Assembly (NCBI RefSeq): GCF_004345665.1
Contig: NZ_SLWR01000001.1
Span: 62,001-126,000 of the forward strand
DNA from: Kribbella antiqua
Lineage (GTDB): Bacteria; Actinomycetota; Actinomycetes; Propionibacteriales; Kribbellaceae
Reading direction: 5' to 3'
Length of the DNA stretch: 64,000 bases
In this document: positions 41,059 through 49,177 of the stretch, piece by piece
Layout: each line of letters begins with the position of its first letter
How positions within the stretch are numbered: position 1 is the stretch's first letter
The notes under the pieces: generated by a model
The model's database searches: none
What the model was told of the DNA's origin: nothing
The model's input: the letters and a program-made list of their open reading frames with translations, nothing else
Translations under genes and position numbers: made by a program

Positions 41059-41601
41059 ATGGAGAACGACATCCTTCAGGAGCCGCCGGTCGCCGGCACC
41101 GAGATCGACACCCTGCTGGGCGCCTTGGAGCGCAATCGCAGGACCTTCGCCTGGAAGTGCGGCGGGCTCGATGCGGACGGGCTGAACGCGAAGCACCCGC
41201 CGTCGACGGTGACGCTCGGCGGATTGTTGAAGCACCTCGCGCTCGTCGAGGACGAGTACTTCACCGGGCGCTTGCTCGGGCACGACCTACCAGCGCCGTG
41301 GGACTCGGTCGACTGGGACACCAACCCCGACTGGGAGTGGAGCTCCGCGACGGACGAGTCGCCCGAGCAGCTCATGTCGCTGTGGCAGGAATCCGTCGAG
41401 CGTTCGCGCGCAGCCGTTCGCGAGGCACTGGCCGCCGGCGGTGCGGATCAACTCGCGAAGTACGTCTCCAAGGACGGCCGCTCACCGAGCCTGCGCTACA
41501 TCCTGGTCGACATGATCGAGGAGTACGCGCGGCACACCGGTCACGCCGACCTCATCCGCGAGTCCATCGACGGCCTCGTCGGCGAGGGCGTACCAAGCTG
41601 A
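41059..41601 (+). CDS. DinB-family protein (DUF664)
   Basis: 180 residues, four-helix bundle of the DUF664 type: LLGALERNRRTFAWKCGGL, TLGGLLKHLALVEDEYFTG (first His), and LRYILVDMIEEYARHTGHAD (second and third His). Likely thiol-dependent S-transferase; substrate unknown. Divergent from the WYL regulator and probably under its control. Confidence 0.9.
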   Translation: MENDILQEPPVAGTEIDTLLGALERNRRTFAWKCGGLDADGLNAKHPPSTVTLGGLLKHLALVEDEYFTGRLLGHDLPAPWDSVDWDTNPDWEWSSATDESPEQLMSLWQESVERSRAAVREALAAGGADQLAKYVSKDGRSPSLRYILVDMIEEYARHTGHADLIRESIDGLVGEGVPS

Positions 41602-41719
41602 CCGCAAGAACCGCCCCGGGTAGCACCAGACGACTGTTGCCGCGAGCAACCCAACGGACGCCCCCTGCAACGGCCATAAGTGCTCAGCTGTTGAGCGGTT
41701 TGTCTGGCAGCATGGGCGC

Positions 41720-42683
41720 GTGCGGGCAGATCGGTTGGTGGCGGTGTTGCTGCTGATGCAGGCGCGCGGCCGGGTGACCGCGGCCGAGGTCGCCGCGGAG
41801 CTGGAGATCTCGGTGGCGACGGCGCGGCGGGATCTCGAGGCGCTGTCGACCGCTGGCATCCCGGTTTATCCACAGGCCGGGCGCAACGGCGGCTGGCAGT
41901 TGATCGGCGGGGCGCGGACCGACCTCAGCGGGCTGACCGCACCGGAGGCGCAGGCGTTTGTTCCTGCTGGTCGGGCCGGCGGCGTCAATCGCGCCGGACG
42001 CGAAGGCCGCGCTGCGGAAGCTGGTACGGGCGCTCCCCCAGACGTTCCGCGAACATGCCGAGGCAGCCGCCGAGGCGGTCGTGATCGACCCGGCGCGATG
42101 GGGCCAGCACGTCAAGGACCGTCCGGAGCTAGCCCAGCGGTTGCAGGATGCCGTCGTACGGCGTCTCAAGGTGCGACTGGTCTATGCCGGGCGGGGGCGG
42201 GATCAGTCGGAGCGGTTGGTCGATCCGCTCGGGCTCGTCGAGAAGGACGACATCTGGTACCTGATCGCGTGGACCGACAAGGGTCAGCGAACGTTCCGGG
42301 TCGAGCGGGTGGTGTCGGCCGAGGTGACTGGCGAGTCGTTCGAACGGCCCGCGGACTTCGATCTGGCCGAGGCGTGGAGCGAGATCGTGGACCGGATGGA
42401 GGACCGCCGATCCGGGCTCACCGCGACCGTGCTGATGGCCGAACGGCACGTGTGGGTGATGCAGGACCGGCTCGGGCGGAACTGTGAGGTCGACGGGATG
42501 GACGGCGACCGGGTGCGGCTGAAGATCACCGCACCGACTCCGCTGATGATCGCGCAGGAACTGGCGGGCTGGGGTACCTCGATCGAAGTGGTCGACCCGC
42601 CGTCGGTCCAGGCCGAGCTGGCCCGTCTCGGATCCGAGCTCGTCAGTCGTTACAGCGGTACGCAGTTATGCTCGCGTGGGTGA
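41720..42683 (+). pseudogene. WYL-domain regulator with a single-base frameshift
   Basis: GTG 41720 starts a winged helix (LVAVLLLMQARGRVTAAEVA, ISVATARRDLEALSTAGIPV) that reads to TAPEAQAF near 41960. The continuation LFLLVGPAASIAPDAKAAL, a WYL domain (LVDPLGLVEKDDIWYLIAW) and C-terminal part are in the next frame to 42683. One extra T in GCGTTTGTTCCTG near 41957-41962 explains it: removal would give an unbroken protein of about 320 residues. Recent mutation or sequence error. WYL regulators of this class control neighbouring or own genes. Confidence 0.75.
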
Positions 42684-42814
42684 GGGAAGTACGTGATGCC
42701 GACCAGCCGGCCGTCCAGGCGGGCGCCCCTCACACCTGCCAGCCGATTAGACCTCTGGGGTGAGTAAGGTGCGGTGGTTCGTGTCCAACCGCCACAGAGT
42801 TTCAGGAAGCGTCC

Positions 42815-43747
42815 GTGACCACATCCCCTCCCCAGCCCCCGCAGAACCCGTACGCCGGCCAGCCGGGCGGTTACGGTCCGCCGCCGGAGCAGCAGTTCCC
42901 GCAGTACAACCAGCCGCAGAGCCAGCCCCAGCAGAGCGGTCAGGGTCAGTACGGCGGTCAGCAGCCACCCCAGTACACCCAGCAGCCGTTCCAGCAGCAG
43001 GCTCCGCAGCCACTCGCGCCGCAGCAGCACGGAGCGGGCCAGGCGCCGTATCAGCAGACCTTCCCACAGCAGGGCCAGCCTCAGGGCCAGTTCCCGCCGC
43101 AGCAGCAGGCCGGGTTCGCGCCGATGCCGCAGGGTGCGCTGCAGTGCCGGTTCTGTGGTGCCGTTCCAGCGGTGAACGCGACCGTGCGCGGTCACCAGGG
43201 CATGATCATCGTGATGCGATGGCTCAAGCTGCAGGGGCCGTTCTGCCGCACCTGCGGCATCGCGTCCGTGCGGGACATGACCGCGAAGAGCCTGGTGCAG
43301 GGCTGGTGGGGTGTCGGGTCGGCGATCATCAACCCGTTCATCATGCTGTCGAACCTCGGCCCGATGTCGCAGTTCAAGAAGCTGCCGGAGCCCGCTCCCG
43401 GCGCTCCCGGCCGGCCGATGAACCCGGGCAAGCCGCTGTTCCAGCGCCCGGCGATCGCGATGCTGCTGCTCCCGATCGCTCTGATCGTGGCGATCGTGGC
43501 GATCAACGTCACCACGACCACCACCTCCGAGGCGAAGGTCGGGGCGTGCGTGGTGAACAACGGCACCTCGACGAATCCGAACGTGAGTGTCGTCGACTGC
43601 GCCTCGTCCGAAGCGGAGTACAAGATCGTCGGCAAGCTCGACGACACCACGGACGACAGCCAGTGTGAGCAGTTCGCCGGCTACGAGGCGTCGTACACCT
43701 CGGAGGTCGGCTCCGATAAGTACACCCTCTGCCTCGCGCCGGTCTGA
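42815..43747 (+). CDS. Gln/Pro-rich protein with zinc-ribbon-like region and one TM helix
   Basis: 310 residues from GTG 42815 (AGGAAG upstream). Residues 1-105 are a low-complexity tail very rich in Gln, Pro and Gly. Then CRFCGAV and CRTCGI provide two CxxC pairs (about 110-150), a zinc-ribbon-like element, followed by a TM segment (about 228-248, LLLPIALIVAIVAINV) and an extracytoplasmic domain with three cysteines (GACVVNNG, VVDCASSE, SQCEQF). Such LppU/SCO3897-type proteins are common in actinomycetes; role unknown. Confidence 0.8.
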   Translation: MTTSPPQPPQNPYAGQPGGYGPPPEQQFPQYNQPQSQPQQSGQGQYGGQQPPQYTQQPFQQQAPQPLAPQQHGAGQAPYQQTFPQQGQPQGQFPPQQQAGFAPMPQGALQCRFCGAVPAVNATVRGHQGMIIVMRWLKLQGPFCRTCGIASVRDMTAKSLVQGWWGVGSAIINPFIMLSNLGPMSQFKKLPEPAPGAPGRPMNPGKPLFQRPAIAMLLLPIALIVAIVAINVTTTTTSEAKVGACVVNNGTSTNPNVSVVDCASSEAEYKIVGKLDDTTDDSQCEQFAGYEASYTSEVGSDKYTLCLAPV

Positions 43748-43753
43748 TCCGCG

Positions 43754-43796
43754 CCGGGTGCCGGTCTAGGTGTAATAACCCTCGACCGGTACCCGG
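43754..43796. terminator. Hairpin between convergent genes
   Basis: CCGGGTGCCGGTC and GACCGGTACCCGG pair at 12 of 13 positions around 17 bases that include the deaminase stop codon. Probably shared 3'-end hairpin for the convergent pair. Confidence 0.5.
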
Positions 43797-44185
43797 GCCT
43801 CGTCGTACAGGGCAGGGCCTTCCTGCGGTACGGCGGGGAAGCCGCCGGACGGCTTGAGTCCGTCGAGCTGCTCGCCGGACAGCGCGAAGACCACGCGGCC
43901 GAGGCCGGACCGGGCGAGGGCGCCGCCGCACATGCCGCACGGCTCGCAACTGGTGTACATCGTCGTGCCGGCAGCCGTCTCGGCGCCGAGCGATTGCGCC
44001 GCCCAGACCGCCAGCTTCAGTTCGGGGTGGAAGCTGATGTTGCCGTCCGTGATGGTCGAGTTCTGCGCTTCCGCGAGTACGTCGCCATCAGGCCCGACCA
44101 GCAGCGAGCCGAACGGCGGATTCCCGTTGCGGCGTGCTTCCGCTGCCAACTCGATCGCCCGCCGGAGAAAGTCTTCGGGTGTCAC
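43766..44185 (-). CDS. Nucleoside/cytidine-deaminase-family protein
   Basis: 139 residues from GTG 44183-44185, which overlaps the previous stop as GTGA. Zinc-binding motif HPE (ISFHPELKLAV, usually HAE) and TSCEPCGMCGGALARSG supply His, Cys, Cys and the catalytic Glu. GNPPFGSLLVGPDGDVLAEA is typical of guanine/tRNA-adenosine-type deaminases. The His-Pro-Glu variant is known in some members. Cotranscribed with the LLM oxidoreductase. Confidence 0.87.
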   Translation of the reverse strand: MTPEDFLRRAIELAAEARRNGNPPFGSLLVGPDGDVLAEAQNSTITDGNISFHPELKLAVWAAQSLGAETAAGTTMYTSCEPCGMCGGALARSGLGRVVFALSGEQLDGLKPSGGFPAVPQEGPALYDEARVPVEGYYT

Positions 44186-45030
44186 GTGTTCTCCCATCGT
44201 GTGTGCGCCGCGATGGTCGCGAGCGCCTGCCAGGCCGCCTCGGGCCGTTCCGTCTCAGCAGGATCCCCGACAAAGGGATCCAGTACGACGCTCCGCGCGC
44301 CGAGCTCACGGAGTACGTCGAGATCAGCGAGCACCTGATCGAGTGAACCCTCACCCGCGACTCGGTCGTCATCGGGCAGTGGCCCATCGGTCAGCCGGAG
44401 CAGGATCCGCGGCGCGAACTCCGGCACCGGCCGCTCCTCCTCCGCCGCGATGGCCCGCAGCCGATCCATTGCTGTGCGCAACCAATCGATCCGGTTCCGC
44501 AACGGGTGCCAGGCATCGCCGAAGCGGACGGCTCGGCGCAGTCCCGCCGTACTCTGACCGCCGACCCAGATCGGGATGTCGCCACCGCCGTAGTCCTTGT
44601 CGTTCTCCCAGGCGCGGCGGAGTTCGCGCAGTACGTCGTCGGTGATCTGCCCGCGCCGGTGGAAGTCGGTGCCGAGGGCATCGAACTCCTGCCGGGCCCA
44701 GCCGACGCCGATACCGAGCACGAGCCGGCCGCCGCTGAGTTCGTTGAGGTTCGCCGCCATTCTTGCCACCAGCAACGGATGCCGGTACGGCGCGATCAGC
44801 ACGGTTGTCCCGAGCCGGATCCGATCGGTGATGCCGGCCAGCCAGCTGAGCGTCGTGAAGGGTTCGTAGAAGGGCGCCGGATATTGCGCCGCGACGTCCG
44901 GGGTGATCGCGACGTGGTCGGACACCATCAGCAGACCGTAGCCGAGGCCCTCGACCGTACGAGCCCAGTCGCGCAGCCGCGCCGGATTCGTGCCGGGGCC
45001 GAAGTTGGGGACATTCACACCGAGTTCCAT
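44182..45030 (-). CDS. LLM-class F420-dependent oxidoreductase
   Basis: 282 residues. LGVNVPNFGPGTNPARLRDW, YGLLMVSDHVAITPDV, LGTTVLIAPYRHPLLVARMA, NELSGGRLVLGIGVGWARQE and IPIWVGGQSTAGLRRAVRFG are characteristic of F420-dependent luciferase-like oxidoreductases. Likely hydride transfer to an unknown substrate. Its stop overlaps the deaminase start, so the two may act on related heterocyclic compounds, though that is inference. Divergent from an Lrp-type regulator. Confidence 0.9.
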   Translation of the reverse strand: MELGVNVPNFGPGTNPARLRDWARTVEGLGYGLLMVSDHVAITPDVAAQYPAPFYEPFTTLSWLAGITDRIRLGTTVLIAPYRHPLLVARMAANLNELSGGRLVLGIGVGWARQEFDALGTDFHRRGQITDDVLRELRRAWENDKDYGGGDIPIWVGGQSTAGLRRAVRFGDAWHPLRNRIDWLRTAMDRLRAIAAEEERPVPEFAPRILLRLTDGPLPDDDRVAGEGSLDQVLADLDVLRELGARSVVLDPFVGDPAETERPEAAWQALATIAAHTRWENT

Positions 45031-45124
45031 GCCCGTCAGACTATCCAGGCGGGATGCCTATTCTGAAGGGCACATTCGCGGCGCACGACGGCTCTAGCCG
45101 GGGAATCGCCGGTATATTGGCCGT

Positions 45125-45583
45125 ATGACCGAGAGTCTCGATCCGACCGACTGGGCCATCCTGGTCGAGCTGCAGCGCGATGCCCGGATCTCTCTGAGCG
45201 AGCTCGGCCGTCGCGTCAGCCTTAGCGCTTCAGCCACCACCGAGCGGGTACGCCGGCTGGAGTCGCTCGGCGTCGTCACCGGCTACCGCGCCGAGGTCGA
45301 CCTGACGAAGGTGGGCTATCCGGTGCTGGCCGTCGTACGACTCAAATACCCGGGCAACAAGCACGAGCCCCTTCACCGCCTGCTCAGGGAACGCTCCGAG
45401 ATCCTCGAGTGCCTCCGCACCACCGGTGACGACTGCTACACCCTCAAGGTCGCCGCTGCCTCGATGCCGCATCTGGAGGAGCTCGTCAACGAGCTGACTG
45501 AATTCGGCAGCACCACCACGAACCTCGTCTACTCCCAGACCCAGCCTTACCGCGGCCCGCAGACGCCCGCCAAAACCTTGTGA
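45125..45583 (+). CDS. Lrp/AsnC-family transcriptional regulator
   Basis: 152 residues: N-terminal HTH (LDPTDWAILVELQRDARISL, then SASATTERVRRLESLGVV) and a C-terminal RAM ligand domain (about 65-140, CLRTTGDDCYTLKVAAASM). Usually octameric and responsive to amino acids. Divergent from the LLM/deaminase operon, across a 94-base gap with a TATATT box; that operon may be its target. Confidence 0.9.
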   Translation: MTESLDPTDWAILVELQRDARISLSELGRRVSLSASATTERVRRLESLGVVTGYRAEVDLTKVGYPVLAVVRLKYPGNKHEPLHRLLRERSEILECLRTTGDDCYTLKVAAASMPHLEELVNELTEFGSTTTNLVYSQTQPYRGPQTPAKTL

Positions 45584-45614
45584 CGGATTCCCGCGGAGAT
45601 GCGAGCGTAGCCCG

Positions 45615-46451
45615 GTGAACGTTCTCGGGATCGATGTCTCCCCGGTGCTGCTGACGAAGTGGGTCGACTGGCTGGCGCCGGATGTCCAGCCGTTCTTCGT
45701 CACCGCTGAGCAGGCCCAGAACTGGAACCTTCCCACAGACGAGCGCGAGCCGACCGCCGAGCAGCGGGACACCTACCGGACGTACGGCGTGGACCGCATG
45801 GCTACCCGGGTGAGCTGGCTGGACGAGTCGACGTACTCGAATTTGCCGAAGGCAACCAGAGCCGCGCTGGTCCGGGCTCAGGTGAACCACAACCGAGGAG
45901 CTGTCCCGACGGTTCGCCGCTGGCAGGCCCTGCTCGGTCCCGAAATCAGACGGCAGGCCGACGGGCATCGGTTCGTCTGGTGGAAGTCGCTGCTGCGGGA
46001 CTCGGCCGAGGTCGTCCTCCCCCGGATCGTGAGCGAGGACCTGCACTCGAGCCGCCACACCGAGGTCACGACCTGGCCGTCCACTTTGCCCCGCGCACGC
46101 GAACTCGCTGGCACCTTCCCAGCCGGAAGCGGCCCCAACTGCTTCGGCACGGTCATGGCCGCTGCCGGAGTCGAGGGAGCCGCCGACGTGTGGATGCAGC
46201 GCGAGCCCTTCGACACTTGGCTGGCCGACCACACCACGCCCGGCGGACGAGACGACGTACCAGGCACTGTCTTCGTCTGGCGCGACACCGCCGGCGCGGT
46301 CCAGCACGCAGCCATCACCATCGGCGACAACTGGATGCTCCACAAGCCATCCCAGTCGTGGATGACGCCCCGCAAGATCCGCACTGTCGCCGACGTCCGC
46401 CGCAGCACCAGAACAAGCGGCTGGCACCTCAGACGGCATCGGCTGCGGTGA
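45615..46451 (+). CDS. Hypothetical protein with NlpC/P60-like C-terminal region
   Basis: 278 residues from GTG 45615. No signal peptide. I do not recognise a named family. The C-terminal third contains GSGPNCFGTVMAAAGVEG and then VFVWRDTAGAVQHAAITIGD with WMLHKPSQSW; an NCFG cysteine followed about 95 residues later by a His in HAAITIGD resembles the Cys/His pair of NlpC/P60-fold peptidases and acyltransferases. The N-terminal 170 residues show no motif. Function is therefore only suggested. Confidence 0.65.
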   Translation: MNVLGIDVSPVLLTKWVDWLAPDVQPFFVTAEQAQNWNLPTDEREPTAEQRDTYRTYGVDRMATRVSWLDESTYSNLPKATRAALVRAQVNHNRGAVPTVRRWQALLGPEIRRQADGHRFVWWKSLLRDSAEVVLPRIVSEDLHSSRHTEVTTWPSTLPRARELAGTFPAGSGPNCFGTVMAAAGVEGAADVWMQREPFDTWLADHTTPGGRDDVPGTVFVWRDTAGAVQHAAITIGDNWMLHKPSQSWMTPRKIRTVADVRRSTRTSGWHLRRHRLR

Positions 46452-46475
46452 AGGCGGAGAGCTTAGGATGCCTTC

Positions 46476-47264
46476 GTGAGGTTGCTCGTCACTGGGGCCG
46501 CCGGGTTGCTGGGGAGTGAGGTGCTGCGGCTGGCCGAGCACGAGGTGGTGCCGACCTATCACACAGAGCCAGTGCCGGGCGGGGTGCGGATGGATGTCCG
46601 GCGGCGGGACGAGGTCGACGAGGTCCTGCGAATGGTACGGCCGGACGGAATCATCCACGCGGCTTTCAGGCAATCGGACTGGGCGACCACAGCCGACGGG
46701 CCGGCGAACATCGTTGCTGCTGCCCGTGGCGCGCGGTTGGTATTCGTCTCGAGCGATGTCGTCTTCGGCGGCCGCCCGGCGCCGTACGACGAACACGAGC
46801 CGCCCTGCCCGGTGACGCCGTACGGCGCTGCGAAGGCGGCGGCCGAGACGGCGATCCGGGCGATCGACCCGTCCGCCGTCATCGCCCGTACGTCGCTCAT
46901 CGTCGGGTACGACGGCAGGTCGTCACACGAGCGGTTCGTCCACGCGCTGGCAGCCGGTCAGCCGGGCTCCTTGTTCACCGCGAACGTCCGCTGCCCGGTC
47001 CACGTCACCGACCTCGCGACGGCTCTGCTCGAGCTCCTCACGTCCGACTTCAGCGGCACCGCCCACGTGGCCGGCCCCGAGGCGGCCAACCGCCTCGAGC
47101 TGGGCCGGCTGATCGCCATCCGGGACGGCCTCGACGCTGACGCGCTCGCCGAGTCGCCGGGCTCGCCGTCGGAGATCCGCCTCGACGGCGAACGCACCCA
47201 GAAGCTTCTCAGCACCCGGCTTCGACCGGTGAGCGAGTTCCTCAGGCCGTCTCGTCGACCGTAG
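46476..47264 (+). CDS. RmlD-like NAD-dependent epimerase/dehydratase family protein
   Basis: 262 residues, extended SDR: GAAGLLGSEVLRL nucleotide-binding loop, VDEVLRMVRPDGIIHAAF, FVSSDVVFGG and the active-site YGAAKAAAETAI Tyr/Lys pair. Closest in layout to dTDP-4-dehydrorhamnose reductase (VPTYH, DVRRRDEV) but without a dTDP-sugar cluster near, so the substrate is open. Overlaps the convergent OsmC gene by 23 bases. Confidence 0.85.
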   Translation: MRLLVTGAAGLLGSEVLRLAEHEVVPTYHTEPVPGGVRMDVRRRDEVDEVLRMVRPDGIIHAAFRQSDWATTADGPANIVAAARGARLVFVSSDVVFGGRPAPYDEHEPPCPVTPYGAAKAAAETAIRAIDPSAVIARTSLIVGYDGRSSHERFVHALAAGQPGSLFTANVRCPVHVTDLATALLELLTSDFSGTAHVAGPEAANRLELGRLIAIRDGLDADALAESPGSPSEIRLDGERTQKLLSTRLRPVSEFLRPSRRP

Positions 47265-47676
47265 TGGTCACCGGGGTGCCGATCTCGACCGTCCGGCTGA
47301 CTGTGCACAGCCGGTCGTGGGACAGCTTCACCGAGCGCGGCAGTGCCTCCCGGGCCTTGTCACCGTCCTCGCCTTCGGGGAATCGGATGGTGAACTCGAC
47401 CGCCAGGTTCTCCATCCGGTTGCCCTGCTCGGAGTCGCGGACCTTGTCACCGCGGACCACCGCGCTGAACTCGGTCGGCTCGGCGCGGCGGCTGACCACC
47501 ACGTCGACGTCGATCGCCGAGCAGGTGCCGATCGCGGCCAGGAGCAGTTCGACCGGGGTGAAGTCGGTCGCGTCGCCGCCGGAGCCGACGGTGATGCTGC
47601 CACCGCGCGCGTTGTGGACCCGGTAGCTGCTGTTGGCGATGCGCTCGAAGTGCACCTGCCGGAGAGTGTCGCCCAT
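47242..47676 (-). CDS. OsmC-family protein
   Basis: 144 residues from ATG 47674-47676. DFTPVELLLAAIGTCSAIDV with the catalytic-type Cys, and KLSHDRLCTVSRTVEIG with the second Cys. The first cysteine is preceded by GT and no Glu mate is obvious, as in YhfA-like subgroups. OsmC proteins reduce organic hydroperoxides. Convergent overlap with the epimerase gene. Confidence 0.87.
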   Translation of the reverse strand: MGDTLRQVHFERIANSSYRVHNARGGSITVGSGGDATDFTPVELLLAAIGTCSAIDVDVVVSRRAEPTEFSAVVRGDKVRDSEQGNRMENLAVEFTIRFPEGEDGDKAREALPRSVKLSHDRLCTVSRTVEIGTPVTTTVDETA

Positions 47677-47706
47677 ATCCGTCACATTCTGTTGCCAGTG
47701 GCAACG

Positions 47707-48357
47707 TTAGAGGTTCTTCAGAGCCTGGCTCAGCGGGGTGTCTCCGCCGATCAGCTCCAGGGTCCGGCCGATCGAGGCCGGGGTGTCGCAGAGGCCGGCC
47801 AGCACCGCGGCCACGTCGTCGCGGCTGATGCTGCCGTTACCGGTCTTGTCTTCCAGCCGGACAGTGCCGGTGCCTGGGTCGTTGGTGAGCGAGCCGGGCC
47901 GCAGGACGGTCCAGTCCAGGTCGCGTCCGCGCAGGTCCTCCTCGGCTGCCCATTTCGCCTTCAGGTAGACCGTGAACACCTCGTCGTCGGTGAGCGAGTC
48001 GGCCCGGTCGGCGCCCATCGAGCCGACCTGGATGTGCCGCCGTACGCCGGCCTGCTCGGCCGCGTCCGCGAACAGCGCGGCCGCTCCCCGGTCGACCGTG
48101 TCCTTCCGCGCCTTCCCGCTGCCCGGCCCGGCACCAGCCGCGAAAATCGCCACATCAGCACCGGCCAGTACGTCGGCCACCGCCCCAGCGTCGACCGCCT
48201 CCAGATCCAGTACGGCGGCCTGTCCGCCGACAGCCGCGAGGTCACCGGAGTGGTCCGCGTTCCGTACGAGCCCGACCACCTCGTGCCCGTCGCCGGCCAG
48301 CAGCTTGGTGAGCCGCAGCGCGATCTGCCCGTGTCCACCCGCAATCACCACTCGCAT
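47707..48357 (-). CDS. NAD(P)-binding SDR-like oxidoreductase (NmrA/YwnB type)
   Basis: 216 residues of an atypical short-chain dehydrogenase: VVIAGGHGQIALRLTKLLAG, GLVRNADHSGDL, DVAIFAAGAGPGSGKARKDT and DLDWTVLRPGSLTNDPG. The YxxxK is represented by FTVYLKAKWAAEEDL. Similar proteins sense or use NADPH or sugar nucleotides. Substrate unknown. Divergent from the alpha/beta hydrolase at 48401 across 43 bases. Confidence 0.88.
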   Translation of the reverse strand: MRVVIAGGHGQIALRLTKLLAGDGHEVVGLVRNADHSGDLAAVGGQAAVLDLEAVDAGAVADVLAGADVAIFAAGAGPGSGKARKDTVDRGAAALFADAAEQAGVRRHIQVGSMGADRADSLTDDEVFTVYLKAKWAAEEDLRGRDLDWTVLRPGSLTNDPGTGTVRLEDKTGNGSISRDDVAAVLAGLCDTPASIGRTLELIGGDTPLSQALKNL

Positions 48358-48400
48358 GCCCCGAGCCTAACCCGCGGCCCAATCAGGCAGACTGCTCACC

Positions 48401-49177
48401 GTGCCGCACGCAACAACTGCCGATGGTTGCCTAATCGCCTGCCAGGTCCAAGGCGAAGGGCAACCGCTCGTCCTGCTGGCCGGGCAGTCCAACAACCACA
48501 CCTGGTGGGACCCCGTCCGCGCCGACTTCGAGACGTCGTACCGGACGATCACACTCGACTGGCGCGGCACCGGCGACAGTGACAAGCCGGATGAGGTTTA
48601 CAGCACGAAGGGCTTCGCCGACGACGTCATCGCAGTGCTCGACGACCTGGGCCTGCCCACTGCGCACGTCTACGGCACTTCGATGGGCGGCCGCGTCGCG
48701 CAGTGGGTCGCGATCAACTACCCGGAGCGGGTGAACGCGCTCGTGCTCGGTTGTACGTCGCCGGGCGCGGCGCACGGCTTCGAGCGGAGTCAGGAAATCC
48801 GCCGGCTGCTGGCCGATCCCACCCGAGCGGTCCGGGTGCTGCTGGACCTCATGTACACACCGGGATGGCTGAAGGCGAATCCGGGTCGGCATCCGGTGCT
48901 CGGCGATCCGGACATGCCGCCGTACGCCAGGAATCGGCACCTGGTGGCGAGCAACAGGCACGACTCGTGGGCGGAGCTGCCGAGCATCAAGGCGCCGACG
49001 CTGATCCTGCACGGGACGGACGACGTGTTCAGCCCGGCCGCCAACGCGCCACTGCTCGCCGACCGGATCCCCGGCGCGCGGGCCGAGCTCATCCAGGGCG
49101 CTCGACACGCGTACTTCCACGAATTCCACACCGTTGCCAGCCGATTGGTGCTCGACTTCCTCGCTCAATCGGACTGA
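48401..49177 (+). CDS. Alpha/beta hydrolase (Ser nucleophile)
   Basis: 258 residues from GTG 48401. Oxyanion-region LVLLAGQSNNHTWW, nucleophile elbow YGTSMGGRVAQWVA with Ser93-type GxSxG, acid in LILHGTDDVFSP, and His in GARHAYFHEF. RGTGDSDKPDE is the usual loop of enol-lactonase-like hydrolases. Substrate unknown. It converges on the acyl-CoA synthetase gene, overlapping its end. Confidence 0.88.
   Translation: MPHATTADGCLIACQVQGEGQPLVLLAGQSNNHTWWDPVRADFETSYRTITLDWRGTGDSDKPDEVYSTKGFADDVIAVLDDLGLPTAHVYGTSMGGRVAQWVAINYPERVNALVLGCTSPGAAHGFERSQEIRRLLADPTRAVRVLLDLMYTPGWLKANPGRHPVLGDPDMPPYARNRHLVASNRHDSWAELPSIKAPTLILHGTDDVFSPAANAPLLADRIPGARAELIQGARHAYFHEFHTVASRLVLDFLAQSD

Noticed and set aside
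41682..41696. Third WYL operator (GCTCA-TGAGC) before the frameshifted regulator
   Set aside because: Arms of only five bases and a span unlike the 23-bp dyads at the two intact WYL loci; could be chance.
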